A DNA stretch of 64,000 nt from Limnomonas spitsbergensis (Eukaryota > Chlorophyta > Chlorophyceae > Chlamydomonadales), in NCBI GenBank assembly GCA_037349105.1, contig JAYJMM010000082.1, positions 1,364,001-1,428,000 of the forward strand, read 5' to 3'. Shown one piece after another: positions 1-11,612 of the stretch (position 1 is the first letter of the stretch; each line of letters starts with the position of its first letter). A program made the translations under genes and the position numbers. The notes beneath the pieces were generated by a model. It searched no databases. It saw only the letters and a program-made list of their open reading frames with translations, and was not told the origin of the DNA.

Positions 1-130
1 TTGAAAGCCTGCAACACGGGCGAGGGGGTTTGCATGGGGTCCAGGTGACCCCGTCCGCAGTCCGCTCCTGCGCCTTTCCTTTGAAAAGTCACATACCCGA
101 CTGCTCTCCCATTTTTCGTGCTGCGCAGCA
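1..130. repeat. Dispersed repeat, copy 1
   Basis: The stretch reading TTTGCATGGGGTC, then GACCCCGTCCGCA, then GAAAAGTC-CATACCCG recurs at about 38205-38320 inside the hAT-like element. Two diverged copies are visible. No coding potential seen. It may be part of the same transposon family cut by the window edge. Confidence 0.55.
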
Positions 131-330
131 GCACCTCTGATTACTTGTCAGTTATGTGTGGCACACCATCAATGATGCGGTGATGCCTCTAGAGGATCAC
201 CCAGAAGTATCAGCGATGACTCAGAATGAACTAGGGCGCTGAGGCCAGGAGGAGCCCAGCTCATGTCCCCAATGAAACTTCAGTATGGCATCCATGCCTG
301 CTATTTTCCCTCCAGGTGCTGGCATGTGCG

Positions 331-405
331 GAATGTCGTTGCACCTCTGGGCCCTGCCCAAAAGGGTTGGCCCCATGGGTGCCCAGCAGTCGGGCTGGGA
401 GAATA
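331..405 (-). mobile_element. LINE 3' tail fragment (diverged)
   Basis: On the minus strand this reads as the family tail: GGGCGCCCA-like block, a GGCC block, then GGGCCCAGAGGTG and a degenerate AACGACAT end. It is more diverged than other copies and has no visible upstream LINE sequence. Confidence 0.4.
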
Positions 406-429
406 ATATATAAATGAAAGGAGATAGGT

Positions 430-505
430 GGTCATGATATAGGAAAAGGCACCGGCATGTGTAGCGCTCCCGACTGGACCACCCATCCGGCCATCCATGC
501 GACCA
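430..505. repeat. Dispersed repeat pair with 14140-14215 (inverted)
   Basis: The block containing AAAAGGCACCGGCATGTGTA and AGCGCTCCCGACTGGA matches 14140-14215 in the opposite orientation. No protein or RNA function is visible. Confidence 0.5.
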
Positions 506-1122
506 TGCCTGCTTGTTTGCTTTCTTGGTCTTGCTGCACTGCATATGATACGGTATGCAAGTCGTGCACTGCTTCCTGCCTAGCTGCCAACCTGTCTCGT
601 TGTCTCTCGGGTGTTTCACTTAGATGATCTATCGCTGCAAACAAGGAATGCGAAGGACCCGAAATTCGTAAGGAGACAGATATGTCGCGGCGTTTGGAAT
701 ACATGTTAAACGCCGGCGATTGGTACTTATGTTATCTCCGTTAGGAAGAAGGGAAGCAAATACTACGTATTCAACACGCCAACGTACAGGAAATTGAAAC
801 CATTTACTTCAACCTAGGAACGATCGTTTATCGACGCTTCGTTTTACTGTCTGCGCCACGCACACATGTGTTGTCGTTTTGCCGCGCTTGACTTCACGCC
901 GCGGTTCGTATTTTCGAAACTCCTCACACAAATTTCAAGCCAATTCAGAATTCCCCCCCCCTTCGCCCGATCTTCCCGCCAGTCAGATTGAACACAACTG
1001 CCGTATCATGTCATACCAGCTCCTACTCGTCAAATATTTCTATCCTAATCCCCTCGTATCTCGGCCCTGACATATAAGTAACGCATACATACATTCACTG
1101 CTGCACGCCATTCACAACCGAG
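506..1122. other. Non-coding upstream region of the cyclin gene
   Basis: No supportable gene or repeat. It probably holds the cyclin promoter and 5' leader. A C-run at 951-961 and pyrimidine-rich DNA precede the chosen start. I could not identify a defined promoter element. Confidence 0.3.
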
Positions 1123-3078
1123 ATGCCCTTCTTTGACTCCCTCAAGAGGGCAATCAGCCAGACCAGCAAGAGTACCACATTCGGCCATGCGAGCTGTTTG
1201 GAGCAAATATCTGGACTATCTTTATGTGGCGACGTGTCCTCGGTGAGAAACCCAGCAATTCGCGTCAAATCGAGTAGTCATGCCGTTCATCATGCCAAGC
1301 TGCGCGCGTAATCCCTCCCACCCCCATCCATCACCTCGCCAGTTGATCAAATCATGATATGGAACTAGCTAGAATGATTGCCGTAGCCGTCTGATCTCAA
1401 TTGCTGCTGTCATGTGATCGCAGCCCAAGCAGGTCTCACCCGAGATCTCGGACCGGCCCTCTACCCCCGGATGCAGCAGATGCACCTTGACTTCAACTTC
1501 GCTGGCCTCGAGCCCCGACTTGCGCCAGTTATTCCTTGTAGAGTCGCCCTTTGGAGGCTCCATGTGCTGCAGCGAAACGATGTGCCTCGATGACGAAGAC
1601 AGCGATTTCTGCAGCCCACTCGCTAGCTGCTACAATGCGCTGTCATCGTCACTGTCGTCACCACCGTCTCCCAACACATCATCAAGCCATGACATGCAAC
1701 AAGATCTCGCTCTGCTCATCAGGTGTGTGAAGCCTTTTTCAGAGATACTTCACATTGATGTCGTCACAGGGTCCGATCAGAGGTCTCTGGGTCGGATGCA
1801 TGAAGCACACTGCACGAATTCGCTGCAGATATCGTAGGCCATGCACAGCTGTCGCAGCATCTCTTACGCTGCCTGATAAGAGCCCCTGCCTAGCATCCAT
1901 CCCTACCTCTGCCCTCCTCCTGCTTTTCTTTCTAGGAATGAAGCAGCACGACACTCTCAGCTTCGACCCAAAATGCTGTCCCGCAGCCAGCATCAGAACC
2001 CCTCTGGCATCAGCAGAGCTATGCGCGACGCCGCTGTTTCCTGGATCAAGGAGGTGGTTGATGCATGCAACCTGCAGCCTTCAACATTCTCCTTGGCCGT
2101 CTCTTACTTTGATCGCTTCATCAGCTCAGAGTCTGTGAGTGGTTATTTTTTGTATGCAACTGGTATGCTCTCGAGTTTTTTCGGCTATAGCTGATCTTGT
2201 AGGTTGACTCCAGCTAGCTGGCCAGGGGCTATCCCAGTACCCTGCATTGAAGGTTTGAATTATCACCTTTCTTTTGTTCTGCGCAGGGATTGACTGCAAA
2301 GCTTCTGCACTTATCTGCCCTGGCGAGCCTCTCCATGGCCACCAAGCAGGAGGAGGTGCGCTTCCCAGCTCAGCCGACGCCCGAGGAGTGGACTGCTATC
2401 GCAGCAAACGCGTTCACCACGCACGACCTGTTGAGCATGGAATGGCTGGTGATGCGCCACCTCAGCTGGCGAGGACGCACACCCACAGTGTTTGGTTTTC
2501 TGACGCTCCTCTGCTGCGGTCTGGGGAGCTCCCTTAAAGGCCCCGTGGCTTCCACGGCAGGCTACCTAGCGGTAAGAATTGGACACCTGACCATTTTGGA
2601 GGGCAGGCACCATTGGACAAAACCTGGATCTACTGCATCAGAGTCCCCTGGCGGTACGCCATGATGTAGCTGAAGCACCCTGTAGCTCCTGTACTGTGTA
2701 GCGGCAGCTAAATTTTAGAGGAGGCTCCCAAAACACAACTTTGCTGACATGGCAACGCAAGTGGCTGTTGTTGCTGACCTTTCTTGTATTCTCTGTCTGC
2801 AGGAGCTAGCCCTCCTGGACGGCTCCATGCTGTGTTACGACTACCCAACGGTGGCCGCTGCAGCGCTCTCGGCGGCGCATTTAATGGTGGAAGCTGAGGA
2901 GCTGGATTCGTCACGCGTGTATGTGCTAGCTCCATTCCTGAGCGTGGCCGACGTCGCTTCATGTGCAATTAAGCTGCAAGCTTTGAGCAAGGAGAGCAAC
3001 GTGACTGATGCGGCATCGAGTGCATCTGAGCTGCAGGCCTTGAGCAAGGAAGACAGCCTAGAGGGCTGCCTGGTTTGA
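1123..3078 (+). CDS. D-type-like cyclin, five exons
   Basis: Regulatory subunit of a cyclin-dependent kinase, probably acting in the nucleus at G1/S. Exons by splice sites and phase: 1123-1242, 1424-1722, 1936-2134, 2287-2571, 2803-3078, giving 392 residues ending TGA. Seen: a Ser/Cys-rich acidic N-terminus, then the cyclin N box in exons 3-4 with MRDAAVSWIKEV (Arg170, Trp176), SLAVSYFDRFIS and ATKQEE (Lys226, Glu229), which are the conserved cyclin-fold and CDK-contact positions. Exon 5 is the shorter C-terminal fold. The CYCD retinoblastoma motif LxCxE is not exact; exon 2 has MCCSE with Met in place of Leu. The acceptor of exon 2 could lie 9 nt later (1433) in the same phase. The tail holds two similar LQALSKE segments. 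A TGTAA at 3616-3620 is a possible poly(A) signal. D-type rather than A/B type is inferred from the N-terminus and exon layout. Confidence 0.82.
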
Positions 3079-5405
3079 ACTTTTGCAGCAGGATAAGTAT
3101 CTTGCGCGTATTAATAAAGGGATGTTTTCCTGTCTACCCCATGAGCCCTGTTCCCTTGAGCACCTCTGTCATGTGGATTGCCAGTAATATGCTTCAGAGG
3201 CCTTTTTGTACAGTCACAAGTAGACAGTTGTTCTCTTCGCGGGGTAGCTTCGTCAAGTTTCAAGCCGGATGGGCCATGCTAAGGACCAAGATGACAGCTG
3301 ACCATTACATCGCCCTCTAATGGGTGTTGCCGCCTTACTGTGTGCAAGTTTGGCAGATGTCTTTTGCATACATATTTTTTCAACTTGATGCTGGCCATTC
3401 CAGAGATCGCAGTTATTTTAGGGTGGGGATAGCCCACAGGAAATAGCATATTAACCCAACAGTGCAGATTTAGGCCCTGTAGCTAGATACTGTAGCACAG
3501 ACATGGAGACACTCCTTTGATGCTTTTTCTCATTACTCACCACCGTAGCTAGAAAAAATAGCGCAGACACGGACACACTTCTTCACTTTACTTGGGATAT
3601 TCCCACAATATTTTGTGTAATGAAATATTTTCAACGACAAAATACTTTTTGTGATTACCCTGACCTTGCTGGGTATGTCCCTGGTTGCATAATGCATGAG
3701 GTTTCACTTGTTTCGCTATGTACCTGTGTAAGAGCTTCGCCTTCAGCTCAGTCAGCATCTGAATTGTATTTGAATGCGGCTCGTGCTAGTGGTGTGTAAT
3801 ACCGGTGTCATTGGGTCCATTTTGTGGGGAGGGCTGCATGTCACAATGACTGGAGGTGGGGGGAGAGAAAGGGAACGGGTTAAGAATAGTGTGTTCACAC
3901 TCGGCCGCATGGGGATGGCAGGGGATGAGCAAGCTTAAATTCAGCTACCATGCACAGCAAGGACCATGGTTTAGCCATACGTGAGGGGGTCGGGAATATG
4001 GAGCCTGGCGATCTAGATAGAGGGGGAGAGAATCGTTTAGCGGCTGTGGTCCCTCAGGAAGGCAACGGGTATGACCTCCTGTGAGTAGACTGCGCCTGGA
4101 TATTTGATGAGCTGGTGTTAGGCTTAGGATTGCACCTATGCTGTGTTGCGGTGTTGAACTTGCTCCTGGAATCACGAGTTCGTGGGCCAAAACTGCCATT
4201 CTGTGCACTGTCATGGCTGGGGCTAATCTTCTGAACTATGGGGTTCATTCCTGCGCTACTGCTTGGTGGTTGTGTGTTGCTTGCTTGCCCAGGGGGTCAC
4301 TGGTTTTCGCTCGCTGACCTAGCGTATTTAGAGCCTGTACTGATTTACGGGCACACGTACCATGCATCTAATGTGATGCCCCGCTGGACTGTAAAAACTT
4401 CACTGTCCTGCCAACCGCTCCAACACCATGGCATACCTCACAACCTTTAGTTGTCCACTACATGTATTGAGCACGCCTGCTGCTTTGATAGTTTCCATTG
4501 TTCACCTTGCATGCCAACTGCTTGCTCTAGTGCCCACCGTAAATGCCTCTGGCCCCCTCCGGCCCTTTGCACTTTGCAGGATGCTCATGCGGCTGAACCA
4601 TTGCGACCAGGGTTCAATGGTGTTAAGTCGTTATCATACATTCATGCCTGCTGCTGAACCCACATTGCACAATGCTGGGCACTCTACCCATCGCGCATGC
4701 TTTTAACCCTCCTGACCCGCTAGCCACCACCCAATCTGCCGGTCACACGTTTCATACTTTCACAAAAAGTGACGGGCCCAAGCGAGAGACGCTCAAACTG
4801 TATTTGATTGCTTCAGGGTTTCAACACCGTATCTATCCTTGCGTGGGTTTGTGGCTAATATGATTCGAAATCAAGGATGCGAACAAATTATAAGCTGGCG
4901 TTGAGGCTGTCGACGACCCCAGCCTCGAACATGTTGAGTGTGGAGTCCCAATTGGCGGGCGAGCACTTCCCATTTGTCGAGCTGACACGATTGCTTTAAC
5001 TTCCTATTCCCCAATTCTCGCAATGTAGCCATGTATGAATGCACCCCTGGGGTCGTAGGCAACTCTGGGGGCGTGGCCCGCGCCTGCCCGTTCGGTTGGG
5101 ATCAAGGGGGGGCGAAAAAAGAACTGGCATCCCATCTCGGCACCCCGGCAAAACCTGAGAACACACTACCACCAGAAATACACCCCAAAGCGTCAGCGAA
5201 CGTCTCCACCCAAACCGGAAAGCGGCACCCAGCCAACAGAAGGAGACAAGAGCTGACATATATTTCAATAACAGGTGTGATTGTCGAGGCTTTTGGACCG
5301 ACCCCGCAGGTCCACACTTCCAGGGCCCGCGACCACACAACCAGCCCGACCGATTGCCTCACAGCCCAGCCTGGACCACATAACTTTGCACAAACAACAT
5401 ATCCA
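3079..5405. other. Intergenic region between cyclin and TMEM205-like gene
   Basis: Contains the cyclin 3' UTR, a dispersed repeat at about 3885-4025, and upstream sequence of the next gene. The open frame that continues upstream of 5406 in the same phase has no recognisable protein and is treated as leader. No other gene is supported. Confidence 0.35.
3885..4025. repeat. Dispersed repeat, pair with about 62015-62155
   Basis: Shared blocks include AGCTACCATGCACAGC, AGGACCATGGT and GGCGATCTAGA in the same order and spacing at both sites, same orientation. The two copies are diverged. No terminal repeats or coding potential were recognised, so the element type is unknown. Confidence 0.6.
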
Positions 5406-8400
5406 ATGCACAGCTTTGCCGTGTCTCAGAAAACAATCGGCCTCTCATCCCCTGCCCGATCTACTCCTTGCATACTGAGAAACACCGCTGTTTCTCTCCG
5501 TCATCGGTCCCCGGCCCTCCTTCCCTCCAAGCGGGCAGAAATTATGGCTCACCAGCGTCCCTCGGCAGTCAGCAAAGAATTGGCTGAAGGCTCCTTTCCT
5601 CCAAAGGCCAAGGACGACGTCACTGGGGCCATGTTGGAGCCCTCTGTAGTGAACACGCCCTGGGTATGTTGCATTCCACACTTGCACTTTATTTCACTGT
5701 GTGCACAAAACCATCTTTGGCGAGGCCTGGGCGGAAAGATGATTACATTGACAAGTAGGCTGGTCAATGTAATCATCTGTCCCGATGCTTACATTGACCA
5801 GCCTACTGGAGTGCTGGCCCATGTAGGAGGGTCTACCGCACCTCGCTTCAACGGCCGCAAGCCGTTACGTAGCTTAATTGTAGCTGAGGCACTGTACTTC
5901 GTATGAACACTGGCCCTTGCACATGATGGGAAGTTATTCAGCTGGCATAGCCAGCAGTGAGGGCAGACATTCGCTTCCTTTTTTGAAGGCTTATATAATC
6001 TACCTCACAGCAGTTGCAAATGTAGCCCTTGTAGCCATGTATGCCAACTGTTAATTGCAGGGCCAACACATCATCACTGAGGCTCGGCCGTTTCGAAAGA
6101 ACCTGCAAGTGCAATCAGGAGCAGTAGGGAAAACCTAAGTGAGCAGAAGAAGATCGCTAACATTATATTTTGTGTGCTGTGCAGTTCCGCATCCTGGCTG
6201 TTTTGATTGCAGTTAGCCTGGTGGCAGGCTCCACGGCCTTGATGCCTGTCAAGTTTGCCGCGTTCGTACACGTCAGTACATTCGGCATTTGGCTGGGTGA
6301 GTGCCTCGGGTTTAGGGTTCAGGCCCTCAAGGTTTCCCCCGGTTTATTTTTCTCTGGCCCATTCACCCTGGAAACCAACCTTAGTAGTTGTACCAGCCAA
6401 AGTAGTTGTACCAGCCGTAGTGTTTGCACAGTTGCACCCTGGAAACTGGCTGTAGTAGAAGTAATAGTTTGTAGAGCTCTGGAAGAAATGAACTTCACAA
6501 CCTAAACCCTAATTGCGCTTTGCTGGTTTGTGTTCGTCATTTGTCTTCTTGCTTCTCCTAGCAGTCAAGAGACTGCCCAACATACCCCTGTGTTTTAAAC
6601 CAGCACAATATGAGAGACTGACTCGTTGTTTTCAAATTCCACGCCACAGGCACGAATTTTTGGAACACCTTCTTCGTGGGTGAGTGGAGCATGCCACTGA
6701 TGCTAGGTTGCTGTGAAGCAATTGGGACCTAACCTTAAATCGGCCTACCACTGGTGGGCAAAGCTGCATGGCCGACAGCAAATGGGGCCTCCGGCTAGAG
6801 GCTTGAGTATACTTGTCATGGCGCTGTGTCATAAAACTGAATCACTGCACATAACCATTATCGTTTTTGGTGTTTGTGTCCAACTACTCATATAAGGAGC
6901 TGTCCTCTGTTCCGCAGGTCTCACTATGTTTAAAAACATGCCTAGACAGACGTTTGGACGGGTGCAGGCAAAGCTTAACCCGCAGTGAGTGACCTTGTTT
7001 GGGTCCGGGGAGGCGTCAACCTGTCTCACATGATTGTCTGTGTAGCGGGTCACCATATACTTGCTATTTCGTCCATTGCCCCTTGACGCACTATCCTCCG
7101 CGCACTGGAGCCAACCTGGTCTGAATTCGCCCGGTAGTAGGCCCGCCCGTCAGCCCCGAAAAGGGGTGTGGTGCCGACAGGAAAGTCATCAACGGCGTCC
7201 TGTCCGTGGCCCCCCTCCACACCAGGTATTTCACCCTTCTCGCTGGAGCCAACATGGTTCTGCTGGGAACATTGCTGATGTCTGGCAGCAGCCCGGAGTA
7301 TACAAAGGCAGCCATCGTGCTGGGGGTGGCCCTGGCCGCTTCAGTGCTGGAGTGGATCTGGATTGAGCCCTTTACCACGAAACTGATGTTTCAAAGGTAG
7401 GCCCAGGGTAGCTTTACTTGTGCTACACTGTGGCACATAGGGTGGGCTGGGATGTGGGGCAGCGGGAACAGTTGTAACGGTCAACGGGCGCACAATGGTA
7501 TATTTTTCTCCCATCGGCCCAGGTGTGTCTGCCCAGCAGCCCCCTTGATGTAACTGCTACATATCCTCTGGGATGTGCCCAGGTATTTCTTTCAAGACTG
7601 AAGGATCCACCTCCTGAACAAAAGAAAACTAAAACGTCTTTGCCTGTGTCCCGCTTGTGCTTAGCATGCTGTGTGTCTGGCATGTTATGCGCTTGGCATG
7701 TTTGTCCTTCCTTTTAGAGATAGAACCTAGGCTGACTGGTGATCGTTCTTTGGCACTGTCAGGTATGACTTGGAGAATATGGAAGGGGAGAAGACGGCGG
7801 AGACTAAGGCCCAGATAGCGGTGAGTTGGCACAAGACATGTCTCAATTAATTTTGCCATTTGTATTTGTATGTTAAGGGCGTTGTAAGTTGAGAACCCTT
7901 TTCGATTGAGTGGGAAATGGTTGCAAAGCATGCAGTGCAGTTTTTGGCTCTAGATTTTGCATGGCAGGTTGTCCTTTTTACACCATTAGTCACAGACAAA
8001 ACGTCAAGCACGTGTTGAACGCTGCGTCATATTGCAGGTCTTGTTCAAGGAGTTTAACATCTACCATGCGGCCAGCGCCCTCCTCAGCCTGGTGAGGGGG
8101 TTAAATCAGTTTATACTGGTATTCATTACAATTGAGTTCAGTGCAGGGTGCATTTGACCACCTTTCACTGGCCACTCGGCGGCCATGGCTGGGCATGTGG
8201 GGGCCAAACCCTGGCAGGTGGGTGCGTGCATTAGGCACCATGGCTGCAAGCCTGAACGTAGCTGAAGTATACATTTTTGCATCTGAAATGGAGCTGATGC
8301 AGCCTTAACGTAACTGAATTGGAGTTAAATGAAGTGATTTCCATTAAAATGAAGTCATGATTTTTCTGGGTTAAGGTACCAGGCCTATCCAAGAGGGGTT

Positions 8401-9209
8401 TGGTCTCCTCCCCCGGTCTACTCTGTCCTGGCTTAATAACCTGGCCTGTGTGTAAGGGTGTACTATCTTAAGCTTTGATTGACAGTCTGTATGTTTTCCA
8501 TCAAGACAATTTCCATGCGCCTTTGGTCCCCCCTTCTTCCAGCAACTGAATAAATCTGTGAAGGCCATGATAACATTGAGAATCAGTTCAATAGAAGATG
8601 AAAACACTTTTGTATTTGAACCGGTCTGATGTACATGGCAGTAGACAATCTTGGGCAGGCTTGACTGCTGAGCCTTTTGAGCTGAGTCTAAACTCTCAAG
8701 GTGGTTTAATCGTTGACCCATGCCAAATCTTCAACTAAGCTCATTTTCGTCGTTGCAGGTCATCTTGGCGTGTGGTTTCGCTCATGTAAGTTGCCCATCA
8801 GATCTCAGTGAGGGCATGGATTGACAGTTTGGCACCTGGTTGCCTTGAATGTATGGACGGATATCTGAATGATGACATCAGATGTGGAACTATGAATCGA
8901 TTTTAAGATCACTGGCACATGAATTGACACAAGGAATGCTTTGCTTTCTCGTATTTCTCGTTGCTCACATTCCTTAACTTCTGCGCTTTAATTTGAAAAT
9001 ATAACATAAAATGTTGCTTTACTGCAGGCAGATTCTGACTTTTCAATGCCAACTCGCGATCTGTCAACCATTGAGCACATTTTTGCGCATTGCTAACACG
9101 TCATTGATTGGAATGTAAATAGCATGATGATTTTTTCTCCTTCATACTTTCTGAGAATTCATTTTGCTGCTTGCAGGGATGGTTCCTGGGATCGATTATG
9201 ACACTATGA
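5406..9209 (+). CDS. TMEM205-like membrane protein with predicted transit peptide, nine exons
   Basis: Small integral membrane protein of the TMEM205/DUF4149 type; biochemical role in algae is unknown. Exons: 5406-5663, 6185-6296, 6650-6679, 6918-6984, 7226-7396, 7763-7820, 8038-8091, 8759-8785, 9177-9209. All junctions are GT-AG and phase-consistent, giving 269 residues. Family signatures: HVSTFGIWLG then NFWNTFFVGLTMF, PRQTFGRVQAKLNPQYF, and IEPFTTKLMFQRYDLE, then a last hydrophobic helix ASALLSLVILACGFAHGWFL. About five membrane segments. I chose ATG 5406 because the first 46 residues are rich in Ser, Arg and Ala with almost no acidic residues, like a plastid or mitochondrial presequence. 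ATG 5544 in the same frame is the alternative (223 residues). TGTAA motifs at 9306-9310 and 9499-9503 are candidate poly(A) signals. Confidence 0.8.
5737..5807. promoter_or_regulatory. Three-arm sequence able to form two alternative hairpins, in intron 1
   Basis: Arm 5737-5752 is exactly complementary to 5763-5778 (16 bp). Arm 5754-5772 is exactly complementary to 5789-5807 (19 bp). The second arm of the first hairpin overlaps the first arm of the second, so the two folds exclude each other. It lies 74 nt after the intron-1 donor of the TMEM205-like gene. It may equally be debris of an inverted duplication. Confidence 0.5.
6713..6815. repeat. Short dispersed repeat (pair with about 48645-48735)
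   Basis: ATTGGGACC, CGGCCTAC-ACTGGTG, then GCATGGC, AATGGGGCC or AATGGGCCC, and CCGGC-AGAGGCT occur in the same order at both sites. More diverged relatives may exist near 28650-28760, 40120-40165 and 44475-44560. It looks SINE-sized but I see no convincing tRNA-like boxes. Confidence 0.45.
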
Positions 9210-9705
9210 GAACCTGGAAGCATTATCAGTATTTGTGTCACTAGAAGTTGTTATGCAAGAAATGTAGCTAGGACGATTCAGCCTTACTTTGGCGAAGACG
9301 TTATTTGTAACAACATCAATTAAAGAAAAGTGCAAAAATCCATAGAAATCGTTACTGAGTGAGCTTGGCCGAATGTTGTGACGATACGACACCCATGGAA
9401 TCATCAGCTGGCAAAGGTTTTGTTACCAGCCAATTTATGACAAGCAATCGAAATATCCTGCGATTGTGCAGCTTATGTAGCAACGAGTTTTGCGTTTTTG
9501 TAAGCTGTTGCATTCATTATTTATAATTCTTCGTTTATTCACAGAAAGTGTACCTAACATTTATGTAAATAAGCAGTAGGTCAACACCGTTTGGTGTCAA
9601 TGACGCTAAACATGCCCCTGGGCCCCGCTCATCGGTTTGTGTGTAATTTACAGGCTGGGTACCTCCACCACCGTTCATTTAAGGTGTAGCTTCTGCTGCA
9701 TTTAG
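9210..9705. other. 3' flank of the TMEM205-like gene
   Basis: AT-rich stretch with two TGTAA motifs; no gene visible. It ends in the CATTTAG that is duplicated on both sides of the following LINE copy. Confidence 0.4.
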
Positions 9706-9958
9706 GTCAATGACGTTACACCTCTGGGCCCTGATCATAAAGGTTCGGCCGCGTGGGCGCCTAACTAAAAAGAGTTGGGAGTAAAGATGGAAACAACACA
9801 AGGGGGCAAGACAAGAAAGGAGGCAAAAGTGGGAGGGAAGGAAGAACACAAAGGAGTGAAATACCCCCCCCCCAAGGAAAGGGTAGCCCGAAGGACCCTT
9901 GCCCCTCTCAAGCCTTTTCCCTAAGAAGGCAAAGAAAAGCAAAAAAACTAGGCCTCAA
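9706..9958 (-). mobile_element. 5'-truncated LINE copy with target-site duplication
   Basis: Minus-strand 3' UTR of the window's LINE family: GTTGAGGCCTAG, then a pyrimidine-rich spacer, the TTAGGCGCC block and the terminal CAGAGGTGTAACGTCATTGAC. The 7-bp CATTTAG at 9699-9705 is repeated at 9959-9965, so both insertion ends are fixed and this copy kept only about 250 bp. Confidence 0.85.
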
Positions 9959-10047
9959 CATTTAGGTGACATAAATAATTACAGACAGAGGCACGAGTGG
10001 GGCGTGTGCCGGTGTGCACACGCTTGAAACTTAATAAGGTCCCGTCG

Positions 10048-10619
10048 ATCAGCACAGCCGACACTAAAGGTGGCGCAACGATCAGCAGTGACACTCTTTT
10101 TAGTTAGGTGCCCACGCGGCCGAACCTTTTTGAGCAGGGCCCAGAGGTGTAACGTCATTGACCCGCTAATGCCAGCGAAGCTGGGCTAGGGGACTTGGCG
10201 AGCATGTCGGGCATGCGCTCCGTGCTTGCTTCCAATGCCCTTGCATCAAGGCGGCAATTGAGGAACGGGGGGGAGCCGGTCGTCCGAACGACGCTACAGA
10301 CTTTCACCATCAGTACCGGGGCAGGCTAAGTGGGATACCCTGGCCTTTGTAAAAGACGTGGTAGATTGTTTTTGAGGCGTAGATGGTTTTAGAGGCTGGA
10401 ACTTCCTTTTTCTGTCTGTCCCTTTACTTTATTTCCCACTTTTCTCATTTCCCCCCCTGCCTGCTGCCTGCTGCTGTGACTGCTGTGCGCAGTGATACTT
10501 CAAGGTCACTGGTACCTCGTGACACCTTGTGTTTGTTTCGTTCTTTCCTCCCAACCCTTTAGCTGGGTGCCCACTTGGCCAAGCCTTTTTAAGCAGGGCC
10601 CAGAGGTGTAACGTCATTG
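10048..10619 (+). mobile_element. LINE 3' fragment, split by a tail insertion
   Basis: Encodes degenerate remnants of the LINE C-terminal knuckle (SWARGLGEHV ... ACFQCPC) and the following GWxG-type segment, then a 3' UTR ending in the family tail at about 10560-10619. The Cys/His knuckle is interrupted by a second, very short tail at 10095-10162. Reading frames are broken. Confidence 0.75.
10095..10162 (+). mobile_element. Ultra-short LINE tail nested in another LINE
   Basis: About 68 bp consisting only of the terminal block (TTTTTAGTTAGG, CGCGGCCGAACC, GGGCCCAGAGGTGTAACG, TCATTGAC). It sits within the knuckle-coding sequence of the surrounding copy, as shown by comparison with the uninterrupted copy at 20385-20440. 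It illustrates extreme 5' truncation during insertion. Confidence 0.7.
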
Positions 10620-10819
10620 ACTTAATGAGGGCTAGTCGCTTCAGGGCCTGGGGATCCGGTCGTCCTGTTCTATTTTTTGTTTTTGTTGTTGTTTGGAGGG
10701 TGGACACTCTTTCCTTTCTTTCCTCTCGTGCCTTCTCTCTTGAATTCCATTGCCTTTTTATTTGCCGAATAAGCCGATCTTTACTTTTGAGCAGGGTCCA
10801 GAGGCATAACGACATTAAC
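10620..10819 (+). mobile_element. LINE 3' UTR, second subfamily
   Basis: Distinct 3' UTR type with GTTGTTGTTTGGAGGGTG, TGCCTTCTCTCTTGA and a Tyr-rich spacer, ending in a diverged tail GAGGCATAACGACATTAAC. The same type recurs at about 20845-21058 and 26179-26389. Confidence 0.65.
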
Positions 10820-10836
10820 ATCCGCCATGCTGACAT

Positions 10837-11612
10837 GTCAATGGCATTACACCTCTGTCATGCTGGCAGGTCAATGGCATCACACCTCTAGGCCATGCTG
10901 AAAAGGCTCGGCCGCATAGGCGCATGGGCGCCCAACTGTCTGGTCGGGAAGAAAATAAACTGCAGGCAAGAGGAGAGAGGAAAGGAACAGACGAAAACGG
11001 AGAAGGAAAAGACCGGTCCCAAAAGGAAAGGAAGTCTGAAGAATCCCCAACCCGTCCAGATCCTAGCCCTTAACAAAGGGGGGAATTAAAGAAACAGACC
11101 AGGAAAACGAAGAAAAAGAAAGCCCCGGTCTCTGAAACGAATAGGCTTCGACGAAAACTACCATGGCCTCCACAAAAATCAAAGCATCCCACCCTAGCCT
11201 GCCCTGGTACAAAGCGTGGGAGTCTGTAGCACCGTCTGGGGGTCTTGCCCAACCCCGCTCCCCAAGGTGATCTTGCACGTTGGGACATTGGAAGCAAGCA
11301 TGCAGGATTGCATGCTGCATAGCAGTCGCTGTTCTGACTTATTTGGCTTATTTCTGCTCTGGGTCCTCCAATGCACCAAGCAATTCCCTGCACAAGCTGC
11401 ACCCTTTGATGCTCTGTGTGACAGCAAGCTACATGTCTGCCGCCATGGCAGCTGCCATGAGAGGGTTTTCTTGCTGTGCTGCTGGTGCTACCGCTGCATT
11501 GTAGAAGCGGAGAACGTGCTGCCACCAACCTCGTTGTAGCAGGTGGACATGCAGCTCCCTCAGGACCCCCAGCTGGCAGCGGACGCAGGTAGCACAGCAG
11601 CAAGGCGCATGA
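10837..11612 (-). mobile_element. LINE 3' fragment with two stacked ends
   Basis: Minus-strand copy with tail, 3' UTR, a degenerate knuckle region near 11245-11330 and upstream LINE sequence near 11440-11540 homologous to about 60600-60720. Two tail-like ends (10837 and 10871) are stacked at the left edge. A central part of the LINE coding region is missing. No intact reading frame. Confidence 0.7.

Noticed and set aside
5031..5405. Further N-terminal extension of the TMEM205-like frame
   Set aside because: The frame is open from 5031, but the sequence shows no protein-like pattern, and the ATG at 5406 already gives a plausible presequence.
9706..10162. A 457-bp transposon with about 70-bp inverted ends
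   Set aside because: The inverted ends are two separate LINE tails in opposite orientation. The left copy ends at its own target duplication (9959-9965), and the right tail interrupts a different LINE.
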